Positions 54,691 through 63,279 of a stretch of DNA of 64,000 nt are shown here, piece by piece. The notes below the pieces were generated by a model. The model was given only the letters and a program-made list of their open reading frames with translations, was not told the DNA's origin and made no database searches. The position numbers were made by a program, and so were the translations under genes. The DNA comes from Pseudogracilibacillus sp037892545. Lineage in GTDB: Bacteria > Bacillota > Bacilli > Bacillales > Amphibacillaceae. Location: positions 124,001-188,000 of the forward strand of contig NZ_JBBKBG010000001.1 of NCBI RefSeq assembly GCF_037892545.1, read 5' to 3'. How positions within the stretch are numbered: position 1 is the first letter of the stretch; the number at the start of each line of letters is the position of its first letter.

Positions 54691-55668
54691 TATTCTTTTC
54701 GGCTTCTTTTCACGTAGCATGACATCTGATTTTTTAAATTTACTTTTTAATAATAAATATTCTTCTATTTCATGTAAAAGTTGATGCAAACTTGCACGGG
54801 TTTCAAACTCTTCTTTCGTCGCTGGTAGTTCTTCTTCATGGAAAGCTTCTCTAATTTCTTTTAATTCTTCTAAAAATAAAATAGCCGTGTTCCCAGGATG
54901 AACAGAATTACTTAATTTCTCGAAAAAATCGGCAATTCGTTCTGACACATGGTCTTTTTCAGGAAGACGAGTAACTAATGGCAACATCTGTTGTAGGATT
55001 TCATATTGTTTTTTACGCATTTTAAAATACTTATGATAAAAGTGATCATCTCGTAATAAATGATTTTCTTGGTCACGCTTGACCAATTCATCCGCTTCCT
55101 CTAAAATCCTTCCAACTTCAGCAATTTCTTTCCCATCCCAGTCCATATGTTGTTCACGAATGTATAAGGCGATTTCGTATAAAATAATTTGAAAATTACT
55201 TTCTAATTCACGTTGTTTTTCTTGTAATTTTTTATCTAAACTAGGCATATATAGGTTAACGATTAAGCCTGTTCCGATTCCGATAAAAATTAATAAAAAC
55301 TGTTCATATAAAAAATTCATTTGGATAAGTCCAAATCCATATAAATTTAATGTAATAACAGTTGCCGTCATAATCCCTTGTTCAATTTTTAAAAACACAC
55401 AAGTAGGAATAAATAACGCTAGTAAGATCCCTAAGATAATCGGAGAATATCCGAGCAATTCGAACATCACAATTGAAAATAAAATAGCTAAAATGCATGC
55501 GAGAAATCGATGCCAAGCACTCTCAACTGACTTTTTTCGTGATGGTTGAATACATAAAATCGTTAAAATCCCTGCTGAAGCAATATTTGTTACGCCAACA
55601 AGTTGGGCAATCGTGATGGCAATTGGTGTTGCAATGGCAGTTTTAATCGTTCGATAACCAATTTTCAC
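54664..55668 (-). CDS. yqjA: YqjA family membrane protein (aromatic acid exporter/FUSC-like, DUF939)
   Basis: A 334-residue protein. About five or six membrane helices (residues 10-145) with GYRTIKTAIATPIAI and ASAGILTILCIQPSRKKSVESA (key residues ILTILCIQPSRKKS) are followed by a long charged cytoplasmic coiled region. It belongs to the ArAE_1/FUSC-like group; export of aromatic acids is a family-level guess. GTG 55668 with AAAGGAG 8 nt upstream gives the homologous start MKIGYRT; the in-frame ATG 55701 lies before that site. Confidence 0.85.
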   Translation of the reverse strand: MKIGYRTIKTAIATPIAITIAQLVGVTNIASAGILTILCIQPSRKKSVESAWHRFLACILAILFSIVMFELLGYSPIILGILLALFIPTCVFLKIEQGIMTATVITLNLYGFGLIQMNFLYEQFLLIFIGIGTGLIVNLYMPSLDKKLQEKQRELESNFQIILYEIALYIREQHMDWDGKEIAEVGRILEEADELVKRDQENHLLRDDHFYHKYFKMRKKQYEILQQMLPLVTRLPEKDHVSERIADFFEKLSNSVHPGNTAILFLEELKEIREAFHEEELPATKEEFETRASLHQLLHEIEEYLLLKSKFKKSDVMLREKKPKRIKKEKKTKQ

Positions 55669-55700
55669 TGCATAGACTCCTTTAAAATATGGTATGGACA

Positions 55701-55735
55701 AAAAGGTTAGGGCAACTGTATTGCCCTAACCTCCT
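55701..55735 (-). terminator. Terminator of brxB
   Basis: A perfect 11-bp stem GGTTAGGGCAA / TTGCCCTAACC with a 5-nt loop, then TTTT on the reverse strand. Confidence 0.88.
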
Positions 55736-55745
55736 CATTCCCTTA

Positions 55746-56177
55746 TTATAATTCTTCACAATATTCATCAAATAATGATTGAAGACGATTCATTACTTCG
55801 ATTGGATTAGAACCTTCAATATCATGACGTTCTAACATCGTTACAATTTTTCCGTCTTTTAAAAATGCCATCGATGGAGATGAAGGTGGGTATCCTTCAA
55901 AATATTTACGCGCCTGCTCTGTTGCTTCACGATCTTGTCCAGCAAAAACTGTTACTAAATGATCAGGACGTTTATCATAATGAATGGCATTTGCTGCTGC
56001 CGGTCTTGCCACTCCACCAGCACAACCACATACTGAGTTAACTAACACTAAAGTAGTTCCTTCTCTTTTAAAAGCTGCATCTACTTCTTCAGGTGTAGTT
56101 AATTCCTCGTAACCTGCGTCTACCATATCTTCTCTTGCAACTCTTACTACATCTATCATAAAATCATCAAAGCTCAT
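55746..56177 (-). CDS. brxB: Bacilliredoxin BrxB (YqiW)
   Basis: A 143-residue thioredoxin-like protein with the CGC active-site motif in NSVCGCAGGVARPAA (about 48-62). Bacilliredoxins remove bacillithiol from mixed disulfides on proteins, so the cell probably makes bacillithiol. The gene lies just after the bkd operon as yqiW does in B. subtilis and ends in its own terminator. Confidence 0.96.
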   Translation of the reverse strand: MSFDDFMIDVVRVAREDMVDAGYEELTTPEEVDAAFKREGTTLVLVNSVCGCAGGVARPAAANAIHYDKRPDHLVTVFAGQDREATEQARKYFEGYPPSSPSMAFLKDGKIVTMLERHDIEGSNPIEVMNRLQSLFDEYCEEL

Positions 56178-56253
56178 TTAAAGACCTTCTTTCTTTCTAA
56201 ATTTACTTATAATTTTAACAACAATTTGGAAGAATATCAATATAAAGCGATTA

Positions 56254-57489
56254 CTAGATCAGGGTTGTAGTCTCGTCTATATTCTCTAATATTTGCTTCA
56301 CATGTTGTATAAATCTACCTGCTACAAGTCCATCTAACACACGGTGGTCCAGGGATAATGATAAATTCACCATATCTCTAGCAGCAAACATATCCTCAAT
56401 GATCACAGGTCGTTTTACAATCGATTCCACTTGTAAAATCGCTACTTGAGGATAGTTGATAATACCCATTGATGAAACAGAACCAAAAGTACCTGTATTA
56501 TTTACCGTAAATGTACCATTAGTCATATCATTTTGTGTGAGTTGATTTGTTTTTGCTTTATTTGCAAGTTCATGAATCGTTTTAGCCAAGCCTTTTACTG
56601 TCTTTTCATCTGCATTGCGAATAACAGGTACGTATAATTCATTTTCATTTGCAACTGCAATCGAAATATTTATATCTCTATGTTGAATGATTTTCTTTCC
56701 TTGCCAAGTACTATTTAAAATTGGATGTGCCTGTAATGCTTGTGCAACCGCATAAATAAAAAATGGAAAATATGTTAAATTAAATCCTTCTTTATCCTTA
56801 AATGATTGTTTTACATTATTACGATATTTCACGAGGTTTGTAACATCCACTTCTACTGTCATCCAAGCGTGGGGGATTTCTGTTGTCGATAACACCATTT
56901 TATCTGCAATCGCTTTTCTAACACCTGTTAACTCATATCCCTCATTATAGGGATCTGTCGACGGAGGTTGAACAACAGATTTACTCGCTCTTTTTTCTGT
57001 TTGCGTAGTATCTTCTGCTATAGTAGATTTTCGATTTTGAATATATTTTTGGATATCTTTACGGGTAATTCTTCCACCAATTCCTGTTCCAGTTACATCG
57101 TCCAGATGAACGCCATGCTTTTGAGATAATGATAAAACAGCAGGTGAGTAACGATGACTCATCGATCCTTCTTCAGTTGTTTCCGTCATCGGTTCATCTA
57201 TATCGATTTTCTCTTTAGTAGCATTTAATTCCTCTGCCGTTTCCTTCCCATCTGTTTTTATATAACAAATTAATTCGTCAACTTTGATCGTTTCTCCTTC
57301 TTGAACGATTATCTCTTGGATTGTTCCTGTATAAGAAGAAGGAATTTCTGCATTTACTTTATCTGTCATTACTTCTGCGATTGGATCATATTCATTCACA
57401 TGTTCCCCGACTTCCACTAACCATGTCGTAATTGTACCTTCATTTACACTTTCACCTAATTTAGGCATGACAATTTTTTCAATGGACAT
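56254..57489 (-). CDS. bkdB: Branched-chain alpha-keto acid dehydrogenase E2 (BkdB)
   Basis: A 411-residue dihydrolipoamide acyltransferase. Lipoyl domain (1-80) with the modified lysine in VMTDKVNAEIP; peripheral subunit-binding domain around 115-150 (YSPAVLSLSQKHGV, GTGIGGRITRKDI); C-terminal catalytic domain ending in LDHRVLDG with His and Asp. It transfers the branched acyl group to CoA, providing primers for branched-chain fatty acids. AGGAGG precedes the ATG. Confidence 0.95.
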   Translation of the reverse strand: MSIEKIVMPKLGESVNEGTITTWLVEVGEHVNEYDPIAEVMTDKVNAEIPSSYTGTIQEIIVQEGETIKVDELICYIKTDGKETAEELNATKEKIDIDEPMTETTEEGSMSHRYSPAVLSLSQKHGVHLDDVTGTGIGGRITRKDIQKYIQNRKSTIAEDTTQTEKRASKSVVQPPSTDPYNEGYELTGVRKAIADKMVLSTTEIPHAWMTVEVDVTNLVKYRNNVKQSFKDKEGFNLTYFPFFIYAVAQALQAHPILNSTWQGKKIIQHRDINISIAVANENELYVPVIRNADEKTVKGLAKTIHELANKAKTNQLTQNDMTNGTFTVNNTGTFGSVSSMGIINYPQVAILQVESIVKRPVIIEDMFAARDMVNLSLSLDHRVLDGLVAGRFIQHVKQILENIDETTTLI

Positions 57490-57516
57490 GATTTCCCTCC
57501 TATTCCATTCACCAAA

Positions 57517-58503
57517 CTAAAAACGTGCTAATTGTTTAATTTCATCTTCAATTTTATCTTCCGTCACTATAAATTCTCTCTCTAAAGGTTGTGCATATGG
57601 CATCGCCGGTACATCCGGTGCAGCTAAACGTTTCACGGGAGCATCTAAGTCAAATAAACAATGTTCCGCAATGATTGCACTCACTTCGCCAATGATACTA
57701 CCTTCTTTATTATCTTCTGTAATAAGTAATACTTTTCCAGTTTTTTTAGCTGCTTCGATAATTGCCTCCTGATCTAATGGATATATCGTTCGTAAGTCTA
57801 AAAGATGGACGGTCGTACCTTCTTTTTCTAATTTTGTTGCAATTTTTTCCGTGATAGAGACATTAATACCATACGTTATAACCGTTACATCTTCCCCTTC
57901 ACGTTTGATTGCTGCTTTCCCAATCGGGATAATTTCATCTTCTTCGGTTGGTACATCTTCTTTTAACAAACGATATGCTCGTTTATGTTCGAAAAATAAT
58001 ACAGGATCATTATCACGAATTGCTGCTTTTAACAATCCTCTTGCATCTCTTGGAGAAGAAGGAACAACGACTTTTAATCCAGGTGTACTATTAAATATTG
58101 CCTCCACAGATTGTGAATGATAAAGCGCCCCACTTATACCACCGCCAAATGGTGCACGAATGGTTATCGGACAATTCCAATCATTGTTCGAGCGGTATCT
58201 TATTTTTGCTGCTTCTGAAATGATTTGGTTTACTGCTGGAAAAATAAAATCTGCAAATTGAATTTCCGCAATTGGTCGCATTCCATACATTGCCGCTCCA
58301 ACACCTACTCCGACAATTGCTGATTCTGCAAGTGGTGCATCAATCACACGATCTTCTCCAAATTTATTATATAAATCATCTGTCGCTCGAAATACGCCCC
58401 CTTTGATGCCGACATCTTCTCCGACAACAAAGACATTCTCATCTCGATTCATTTCTTCTTCCATTGCTAATGTAATTGCTTGAATATAATTTAATTCGGT
58501 CAT
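57517..58503 (-). CDS. bkdAB: Branched-chain alpha-keto acid dehydrogenase E1 beta (BkdAB)
   Basis: A 328-residue TPP-dependent E1 beta subunit. VFVGEDVGIKGGVF, DAPLAESAIVGVGVGAAMYG (about 57-76), and FADFIFPAVNQI are typical; the C-terminal transketolase domain includes VTVITYGINV. Forms an alpha2-beta2 heterotetramer with BkdAA. AAGGAGG precedes the ATG; 12 nt after bkdAA. Confidence 0.95.
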   Translation of the reverse strand: MTELNYIQAITLAMEEEMNRDENVFVVGEDVGIKGGVFRATDDLYNKFGEDRVIDAPLAESAIVGVGVGAAMYGMRPIAEIQFADFIFPAVNQIISEAAKIRYRSNNDWNCPITIRAPFGGGISGALYHSQSVEAIFNSTPGLKVVVPSSPRDARGLLKAAIRDNDPVLFFEHKRAYRLLKEDVPTEEDEIIPIGKAAIKREGEDVTVITYGINVSITEKIATKLEKEGTTVHLLDLRTIYPLDQEAIIEAAKKTGKVLLITEDNKEGSIIGEVSAIIAEHCLFDLDAPVKRLAAPDVPAMPYAQPLEREFIVTEDKIEDEIKQLARF

Positions 58504-58515
58504 TGTTTCCCCTCC

Positions 58516-59514
58516 TTACTGTTCATATACGTAGTCTGTCAATGATGCAACAGGTGCAAACGGTGCGTTTTCTGCATATTTTGTCGCTTCATTAATTTCA
58601 TGCTGAATCGTTTCTACTAAATTCTTTTCTATTGAATCTGTTAAAATTCCACATGATTTTAAGTAATCTGCAAACTTCACCATACAATCATTTTTTCTAT
58701 CCGCTTCTTTTTCTTCCTTTGTGCGGTAAGCAGCATCATTATCATCACTAGAATGTGCTGTCAGACGCACAGTTTCCGCCTCAATCAATGATGGTCCTTC
58801 CCCATTTATTGCACGTTCTCTTGCTTCTTTTATCACTTTAAATACTTGTAATGGGTCTGTCCCATCAATTTTTTCCCCATACATTCCATAAGACTCAGCA
58901 CGTGCCGCAACCGTTTCACTTGCAACTTGTTTATCATAAGGAACGGAGATTGCTAATTTATTATTTTCAACAAGGGTAATAATAGGTAATTTATGCACGC
59001 CTGCAAAGTTTAAACCTTCATGGAAATCTCCTTGATTGGTGGACCCTTCTCCAAGTGTAGTTAATGTAACAAAAGATTCTTTTTTCATTTTTGCTGCTAA
59101 AGCAAAACCGACTGCATGTGGTACTTGAGTCGTAACAGGAGATGAACCTGTAATAATTCGATGTTTTCTACTACTAAAATGACCTGGCATTTGACGCCCA
59201 CCTGAATTAGGATCTTCTTCTTTAGCAAAGGCTGATAACATTATATCCTTTGCTGTGAAACCAAATGATAGTACAACCCCAAAATCTCGATAATATGGAG
59301 CAATATAATCAACTTCACGATCTAAAGCAAAAGCCGCACCAACTTGTGTCGCTTCTTGGCCTTGACATGAAATAACGAAAGGAATTTTTCCAGCTCTATT
59401 TAATAACCACATTCGTTCATCTAATTTACGAGCTAACAACATTTTTTTATACATTTCTAAGACATCTTCATCCGTTAAACCTAAATGAACATGTTCATTT
59501 TCCACTGTTTTCAT
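58516..59514 (-). CDS. bkdAA: Branched-chain alpha-keto acid dehydrogenase E1 alpha (BkdAA)
   Basis: A 332-residue E1 alpha subunit with the TPP motif GEGSTNQGDFHEG (about 155-167) and the closing VENNKLAIS. YYRDFGVVLSFG and SSPVTTQVPHAVG are family blocks, and the phosphorylation-loop-like TAHSSDDND binds the active site. It decarboxylates branched 2-keto acids from valine, leucine and isoleucine. GGAGGA precedes the ATG at 59514. Confidence 0.95.
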   Translation of the reverse strand: MKTVENEHVHLGLTDEDVLEMYKKMLLARKLDERMWLLNRAGKIPFVISCQGQEATQVGAAFALDREVDYIAPYYRDFGVVLSFGFTAKDIMLSAFAKEEDPNSGGRQMPGHFSSRKHRIITGSSPVTTQVPHAVGFALAAKMKKESFVTLTTLGEGSTNQGDFHEGLNFAGVHKLPIITLVENNKLAISVPYDKQVASETVAARAESYGMYGEKIDGTDPLQVFKVIKEARERAINGEGPSLIEAETVRLTAHSSDDNDAAYRTKEEKEADRKNDCMVKFADYLKSCGILTDSIEKNLVETIQHEINEATKYAENAPFAPVASLTDYVYEQ

Positions 59515-59526
59515 TTTAATCCTCCT

Positions 59527-60948
59527 CTATAAATGTATTGGTTTTCCATCTGCATCTAATGCAACTTCTGTAAAAATTTCTGATAAAGATGGATGTGGTC
59601 GGACAACTTGTTGAAATTCAAATGTTGAAGCATCCAATAATTTTGCTAAACTTCCTTCAGAAATCATATCTGTCGCTTGTGGTCCTACAAGATGAATCCC
59701 TAAAATATCGTCTGTTTCTTTATCCGAAATGAATTTAACAAACCCTTCCGTTTCTCCTTTAATAAGCGCTTTACCATTTGCTTGATATGGAAAACGTCCA
59801 ATTTTAATATCATAGCCAGCATTTCTTGCATCTTCTTCTGTTAAACCAATCGCACCAACTTCCGGATAACTATAAATACAACGAGGGACATTCAATTCTT
59901 CCATTATATGTGGTGATTTATTTAACATATGTTCTACTGCTACCATTCCTTCGGCAGATGCAACATGTGCTAATTGTAGGCCACCAATACAATCTCCAAC
60001 TGCATAGATATGGCTTTCCTCTGTTTGAAAATATTCATTTGTTTGAATGTTTCCATGTACTAGTTTAATATTTGTGTTCTCTAAACCAATATCATCCGTA
60101 TTTGCTTCTCTTCCGACAGACAGTAACACTTTATCGACGGTTAGTTGTTTTGACGTTTCATCCATATACGTAATCGTGATATTATTTGCTTTTTCATCAA
60201 TGGCATAACTGTCTATTGTACAATTCGTTTCAAAATGTACACCACGCTTTTCAAGGGCTCGTTGTACATGTGTACGAATTTCCTTGTCTTCTGTCATCAA
60301 AATATCGTTACCTGCTTCAAAAACAGTTACTTGAACACCGATATCTTGCAATAATGATGCCCATTCTATTCCTATGACACCCCCGCCAACAATCGCAACA
60401 GAGGTAGGAATGTTTTCTAGTTGCAAAATATGATCTGAATGTACGATATAGGTTCCATCCACTGGTAATGTTGCAAATTCTTTAGGCCGCGAACCAGTAG
60501 CAATAATAATATATTTTGGAATTAACATCGTGTTTTCTTCATTCTCACCATGTTCGATAGAAATCGTTCCGGGAAGTGGAGAAAAAATACTCGGTCCTAA
60601 AATTCTTCCTTTCCCTTTATAAATAGTAATATTGCCTTTTTTCAACAACGCTTGCACACCGGCATATAGTTTCTCTACTATTTCTGTTTTCCTTTTCTGT
60701 GCAATATCTAACTGAAATGACACATCCGAAACACTCACACCGAATTGTGCTGCCTCTTTTGTTTCTCGATAAACATTAGCAGATTGTAATAATGCTTTTG
60801 AAGGAATACAACCTTTGTGTAAACAAGTTCCCCCAACTTTGTCTTGTTCAACAATGGCTACAGACATGCCTGATTGTGCTGCTTTAATTGCAGCAACATA
60901 GCCACCTGTTCCTCCACCTAAAATGACTAGGTCATATTCTTTTGACAT
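59527..60948 (-). CDS. lpdV: Dihydrolipoyl dehydrogenase of the Bkd complex (LpdV)
   Basis: A 473-residue flavoprotein E3. FAD site GGGTGGYVAAIKAAQSG, redox disulfide in GGTCLHKGCIPSK (about 37-49), NAD site VGGGVIGIEWAS, and the C-terminal His-Glu pair in HPSLSEIFTE. ATG 60948 follows AAGGAG; a seven-codon longer start at 60969 overlaps buk and lacks a site. It reoxidises lipoamide of E2. Confidence 0.95.
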   Translation of the reverse strand: MSKEYDLVILGGGTGGYVAAIKAAQSGMSVAIVEQDKVGGTCLHKGCIPSKALLQSANVYRETKEAAQFGVSVSDVSFQLDIAQKRKTEIVEKLYAGVQALLKKGNITIYKGKGRILGPSIFSPLPGTISIEHGENEENTMLIPKYIIIATGSRPKEFATLPVDGTYIVHSDHILQLENIPTSVAIVGGGVIGIEWASLLQDIGVQVTVFEAGNDILMTEDKEIRTHVQRALEKRGVHFETNCTIDSYAIDEKANNITITYMDETSKQLTVDKVLLSVGREANTDDIGLENTNIKLVHGNIQTNEYFQTEESHIYAVGDCIGGLQLAHVASAEGMVAVEHMLNKSPHIMEELNVPRCIYSYPEVGAIGLTEEDARNAGYDIKIGRFPYQANGKALIKGETEGFVKFISDKETDDILGIHLVGPQATDMISEGSLAKLLDASTFEFQQVVRPHPSLSEIFTEVALDADGKPIHL

Positions 60949-60961
60949 AAACATACTCCTT

Positions 60962-62032
60962 CTATTCAAAATATCGCTTTGGTTGTTCTAAACCTTGTAA
61001 TACACGTAAAGTTCCAGATTGTAATGCGACTAAGTCATAATCTCCGGGAAATACATGTATATCCGCAATCCATTGGACATTTTTCGAAATGGATGCTACA
61101 AGCTCATTGACATGCGATAATTGTCCTGTTAACACTATGCCATCAACTTTCCCGTGTAATACAGTGGACATTGCACCTATTTCTTTTGCAATTTGATATG
61201 CCATCGCTTCTACATAGAACAGTGTTTGTCGTTCTTGTTTCTCTATCTCACGTAATAATTGGTCCAATGTGTCGATACGTAAATATCCTTTTAATCCACT
61301 TTCAAAAGTTACTTGATGAATAAATGAAGCTTCATCACTCTCTTTTGAAAATGCCACATGAAGTACATCTTCCGTTGGTATGGAACCTGCTCTTTCTAAG
61401 GAAAAAGGGCCTTCACCATGTAGGCCATTATTTACATCCACTACTTTACCTTCTCGATGAGCACCTATAGTAATCCCATTCCCTAAATGGGCTACGATAA
61501 AATTTGCTTCCTCATACCGAACAGATAGTTCCTCTGCAGCAAGACGTGCTACAGCTTTATGGTTCAAAGCATGAAAAACACTTTTCCTTTCGACAAAAGG
61601 GGCGCCAGATATACGCGCAATGTTTTCTAGCTCATCCACTACTGGTGGATCGACAATGAATGCATGTAAATTTAAATCTGAGGCAATGGAATAAGCGATT
61701 AAACCACCTAAATTCGAAATATGTTTTCCATTATAATTATTTTTTAAATCTGCATACATTTGTTCATTTACAATGTATGTTCCACCTTCTACAGCTCGAA
61801 TTAATCCGCCAGTCGTTGTAATGGCGTCCAGTTTTGATAAGTTAATACCTACATCAATTAGCAATTGTATAATAGCCTTTTTTCGTACTTTTACCTGATC
61901 TTCTATTCGTTCGTTTGGAGTAGAGTGATGGTAAATAGTCTCCTTTAAAATACAAACATCTTGTAAATAGACTGCAATGATCGTTGACGTTGGTTTCGGT
62001 ATCATAATTAATGTTCTACTTCTTTTTTGCAC
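60962..62032 (-). CDS. buk: Butyrate kinase-like protein with a lost phosphate motif
   Basis: A 356-residue ASKHA-fold protein clearly in the Buk family (IEGGTY-like VEGGTYIVNE, ARISGAPFVERKSVFHALN, HLGNGITIGAH, GPFSLERAGSIP). Butyrate kinases turn acyl-phosphates plus ADP into acid plus ATP. However, the N-terminal motif, normally INPGSTSTKIAV, reads MIPKPTSTIIAV here: the Asn, Gly and Lys of the phosphate motif are replaced. HLGGG is HLGNG and the late LTGG is LTGQ. There is no indel that would repair it. ptb, its usual partner, is missing upstream. Activity is therefore doubtful. GTG 62032, GGGGCG 6 nt upstream. Confidence 0.88.
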   Translation of the reverse strand: MQKRSRTLIMIPKPTSTIIAVYLQDVCILKETIYHHSTPNERIEDQVKVRKKAIIQLLIDVGINLSKLDAITTTGGLIRAVEGGTYIVNEQMYADLKNNYNGKHISNLGGLIAYSIASDLNLHAFIVDPPVVDELENIARISGAPFVERKSVFHALNHKAVARLAAEELSVRYEEANFIVAHLGNGITIGAHREGKVVDVNNGLHGEGPFSLERAGSIPTEDVLHVAFSKESDEASFIHQVTFESGLKGYLRIDTLDQLLREIEKQERQTLFYVEAMAYQIAKEIGAMSTVLHGKVDGIVLTGQLSHVNELVASISKNVQWIADIHVFPGDYDLVALQSGTLRVLQGLEQPKRYFE

Positions 62033-62050
62033 AACAACGCCCCATCTCTA

Positions 62051-63139
62051 TTAGTAACTTAAAATATTTTTGTTTTTCGGTAAAAACTGTCCACGTGCTT
62101 TTTGCACCGCTTCGATCCGTTCCTCTGCAATTTTGTTCGCTGCTTTATAGGTTGGGATATCTTCTTTTCTTGATTTTTCAAAAACAGCTGTAAGCACATG
62201 ATAAATATTTTCCACTTTGTTTAATGCACGTTTTTCATCATAACCTTCTAATTCATCTGCCACATTTATGACTCCACCTGAGTTAATTACATAATCTGGT
62301 GCATAGATAATATTTTTTTCATGTAATATTTCTCCGTGACGTGCTTCTGCTAATTGATTATTCGCACTACCGGCAATTACTTTTGCTTTTAATCTCTTAA
62401 TCGTATCATCATTGATGGTGCCACCTAAAGCACACGGTGCATAAATATCACAATCCACATCATAAATAGCTTCTGGTGCAACGGCTTCTGCACCAAAATC
62501 TTTCACCGCTCGTTCCACTTGCGCTTCATTTATATCTGTAACGATTAATTGTGCACCTTCCTCGTGTAAATAGGTACATAATGCATAAGCAACATGACCG
62601 ACACCTTGAACGGCAATTCTTTTCCCTTGTAAACTGTCAGATTGAAATGCAGCAAATGCGGCAGCCTTCATCCCTTTATAAATACCTAATGCAGTTACTG
62701 GTGATGGATCACCGACGCCTCCTGAAGATGTGCCACAAACATAATTTGTTTCCATATGAATATAATCCATATCTTGTTCGGTTGTTCCAACATCTTCCGC
62801 TGTAATATAACGGCCGTTTAAGCTTTCTACATATCTCCCGAATGCACGAAACATACTTTCGGATTTATCCTTACTCGGGTCTCCGATAATGACTGCTTTT
62901 CCCCCACCGATATTTAATCCAGCTGCTGCATTTTTATATGTCATCCCTTTGGCAAGACGAAGCACATCTTCTAATGCTTCCTCCTCTGAAGTGTAATTCC
63001 ACATTCTCGTACCACCTAATGCTGGTCCAAGTGTTGTATCATGAATTGCAATAATCGCCTTCAAGTTACTACTTTTCTCATAACAAAAGATTACTTGCTC
63101 ATAATCGTCCTGTTCCATCATTTTAAAAATAGCCATCAT
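62051..63139 (-). CDS. bcd: Leucine dehydrogenase (Bcd)
   Basis: A 362-residue Glu/Leu/Phe/Val dehydrogenase. Substrate-site TLGPALGGTRMW (about 38-49), the catalytic lysine in GMTYKNAAAGLNIGGGKAVI (about 77-95; key Lys in TYKNA and GGGKA), and the NAD fold VQGVGHVAYALC. It deaminates leucine, valine and isoleucine to keto acids for the Bkd complex. First gene of the operon; AAGGGG upstream of ATG 63139. Directly behind a sigma-54 promoter. Confidence 0.95.
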   Translation of the reverse strand: MMAIFKMMEQDDYEQVIFCYEKSSNLKAIIAIHDTTLGPALGGTRMWNYTSEEEALEDVLRLAKGMTYKNAAAGLNIGGGKAVIIGDPSKDKSESMFRAFGRYVESLNGRYITAEDVGTTEQDMDYIHMETNYVCGTSSGGVGDPSPVTALGIYKGMKAAAFAAFQSDSLQGKRIAVQGVGHVAYALCTYLHEEGAQLIVTDINEAQVERAVKDFGAEAVAPEAIYDVDCDIYAPCALGGTINDDTIKRLKAKVIAGSANNQLAEARHGEILHEKNIIYAPDYVINSGGVINVADELEGYDEKRALNKVENIYHVLTAVFEKSRKEDIPTYKAANKIAEERIEAVQKARGQFLPKNKNILSY

Positions 63140-63168
63140 TTTTTACCCCTTCTCTTTATTATTTATAT

Positions 63169-63186
63169 ATGCAATTATCGTACCAA
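63169..63186 (-). promoter_or_regulatory. sigma-54 (SigL) promoter of the bcd-bkd operon
   Basis: Reverse strand: TTGGTAC (63186-63180), 5 nt, TTGCAT (63174-63169); this matches TGGCAC-N5-TTGCAT with one change in the -24 box and correct spacing, about 30 nt before bcd. Confidence 0.85.
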
Positions 63187-63245
63187 CTTTGAATACTAGA
63201 TAAATCAATGATTTAGTGGAATGAATTTCGCATATTTTTGCAAAA

Positions 63246-63263
63246 CATGCAAATTATTGCATG
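63246..63263. promoter_or_regulatory. candidate BkdR upstream activating site
   Basis: A perfect dyad CATGCAA-ATTA-TTGCATG about 70-85 bp upstream of the sigma-54 -12 element, with further TGCA half-sites on both sides. It lies between bkdR and the promoter, where sigma-54 activators bind. Confidence 0.65.
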
Positions 63264-63279
63264 AAAAAATGCGCTTAAT

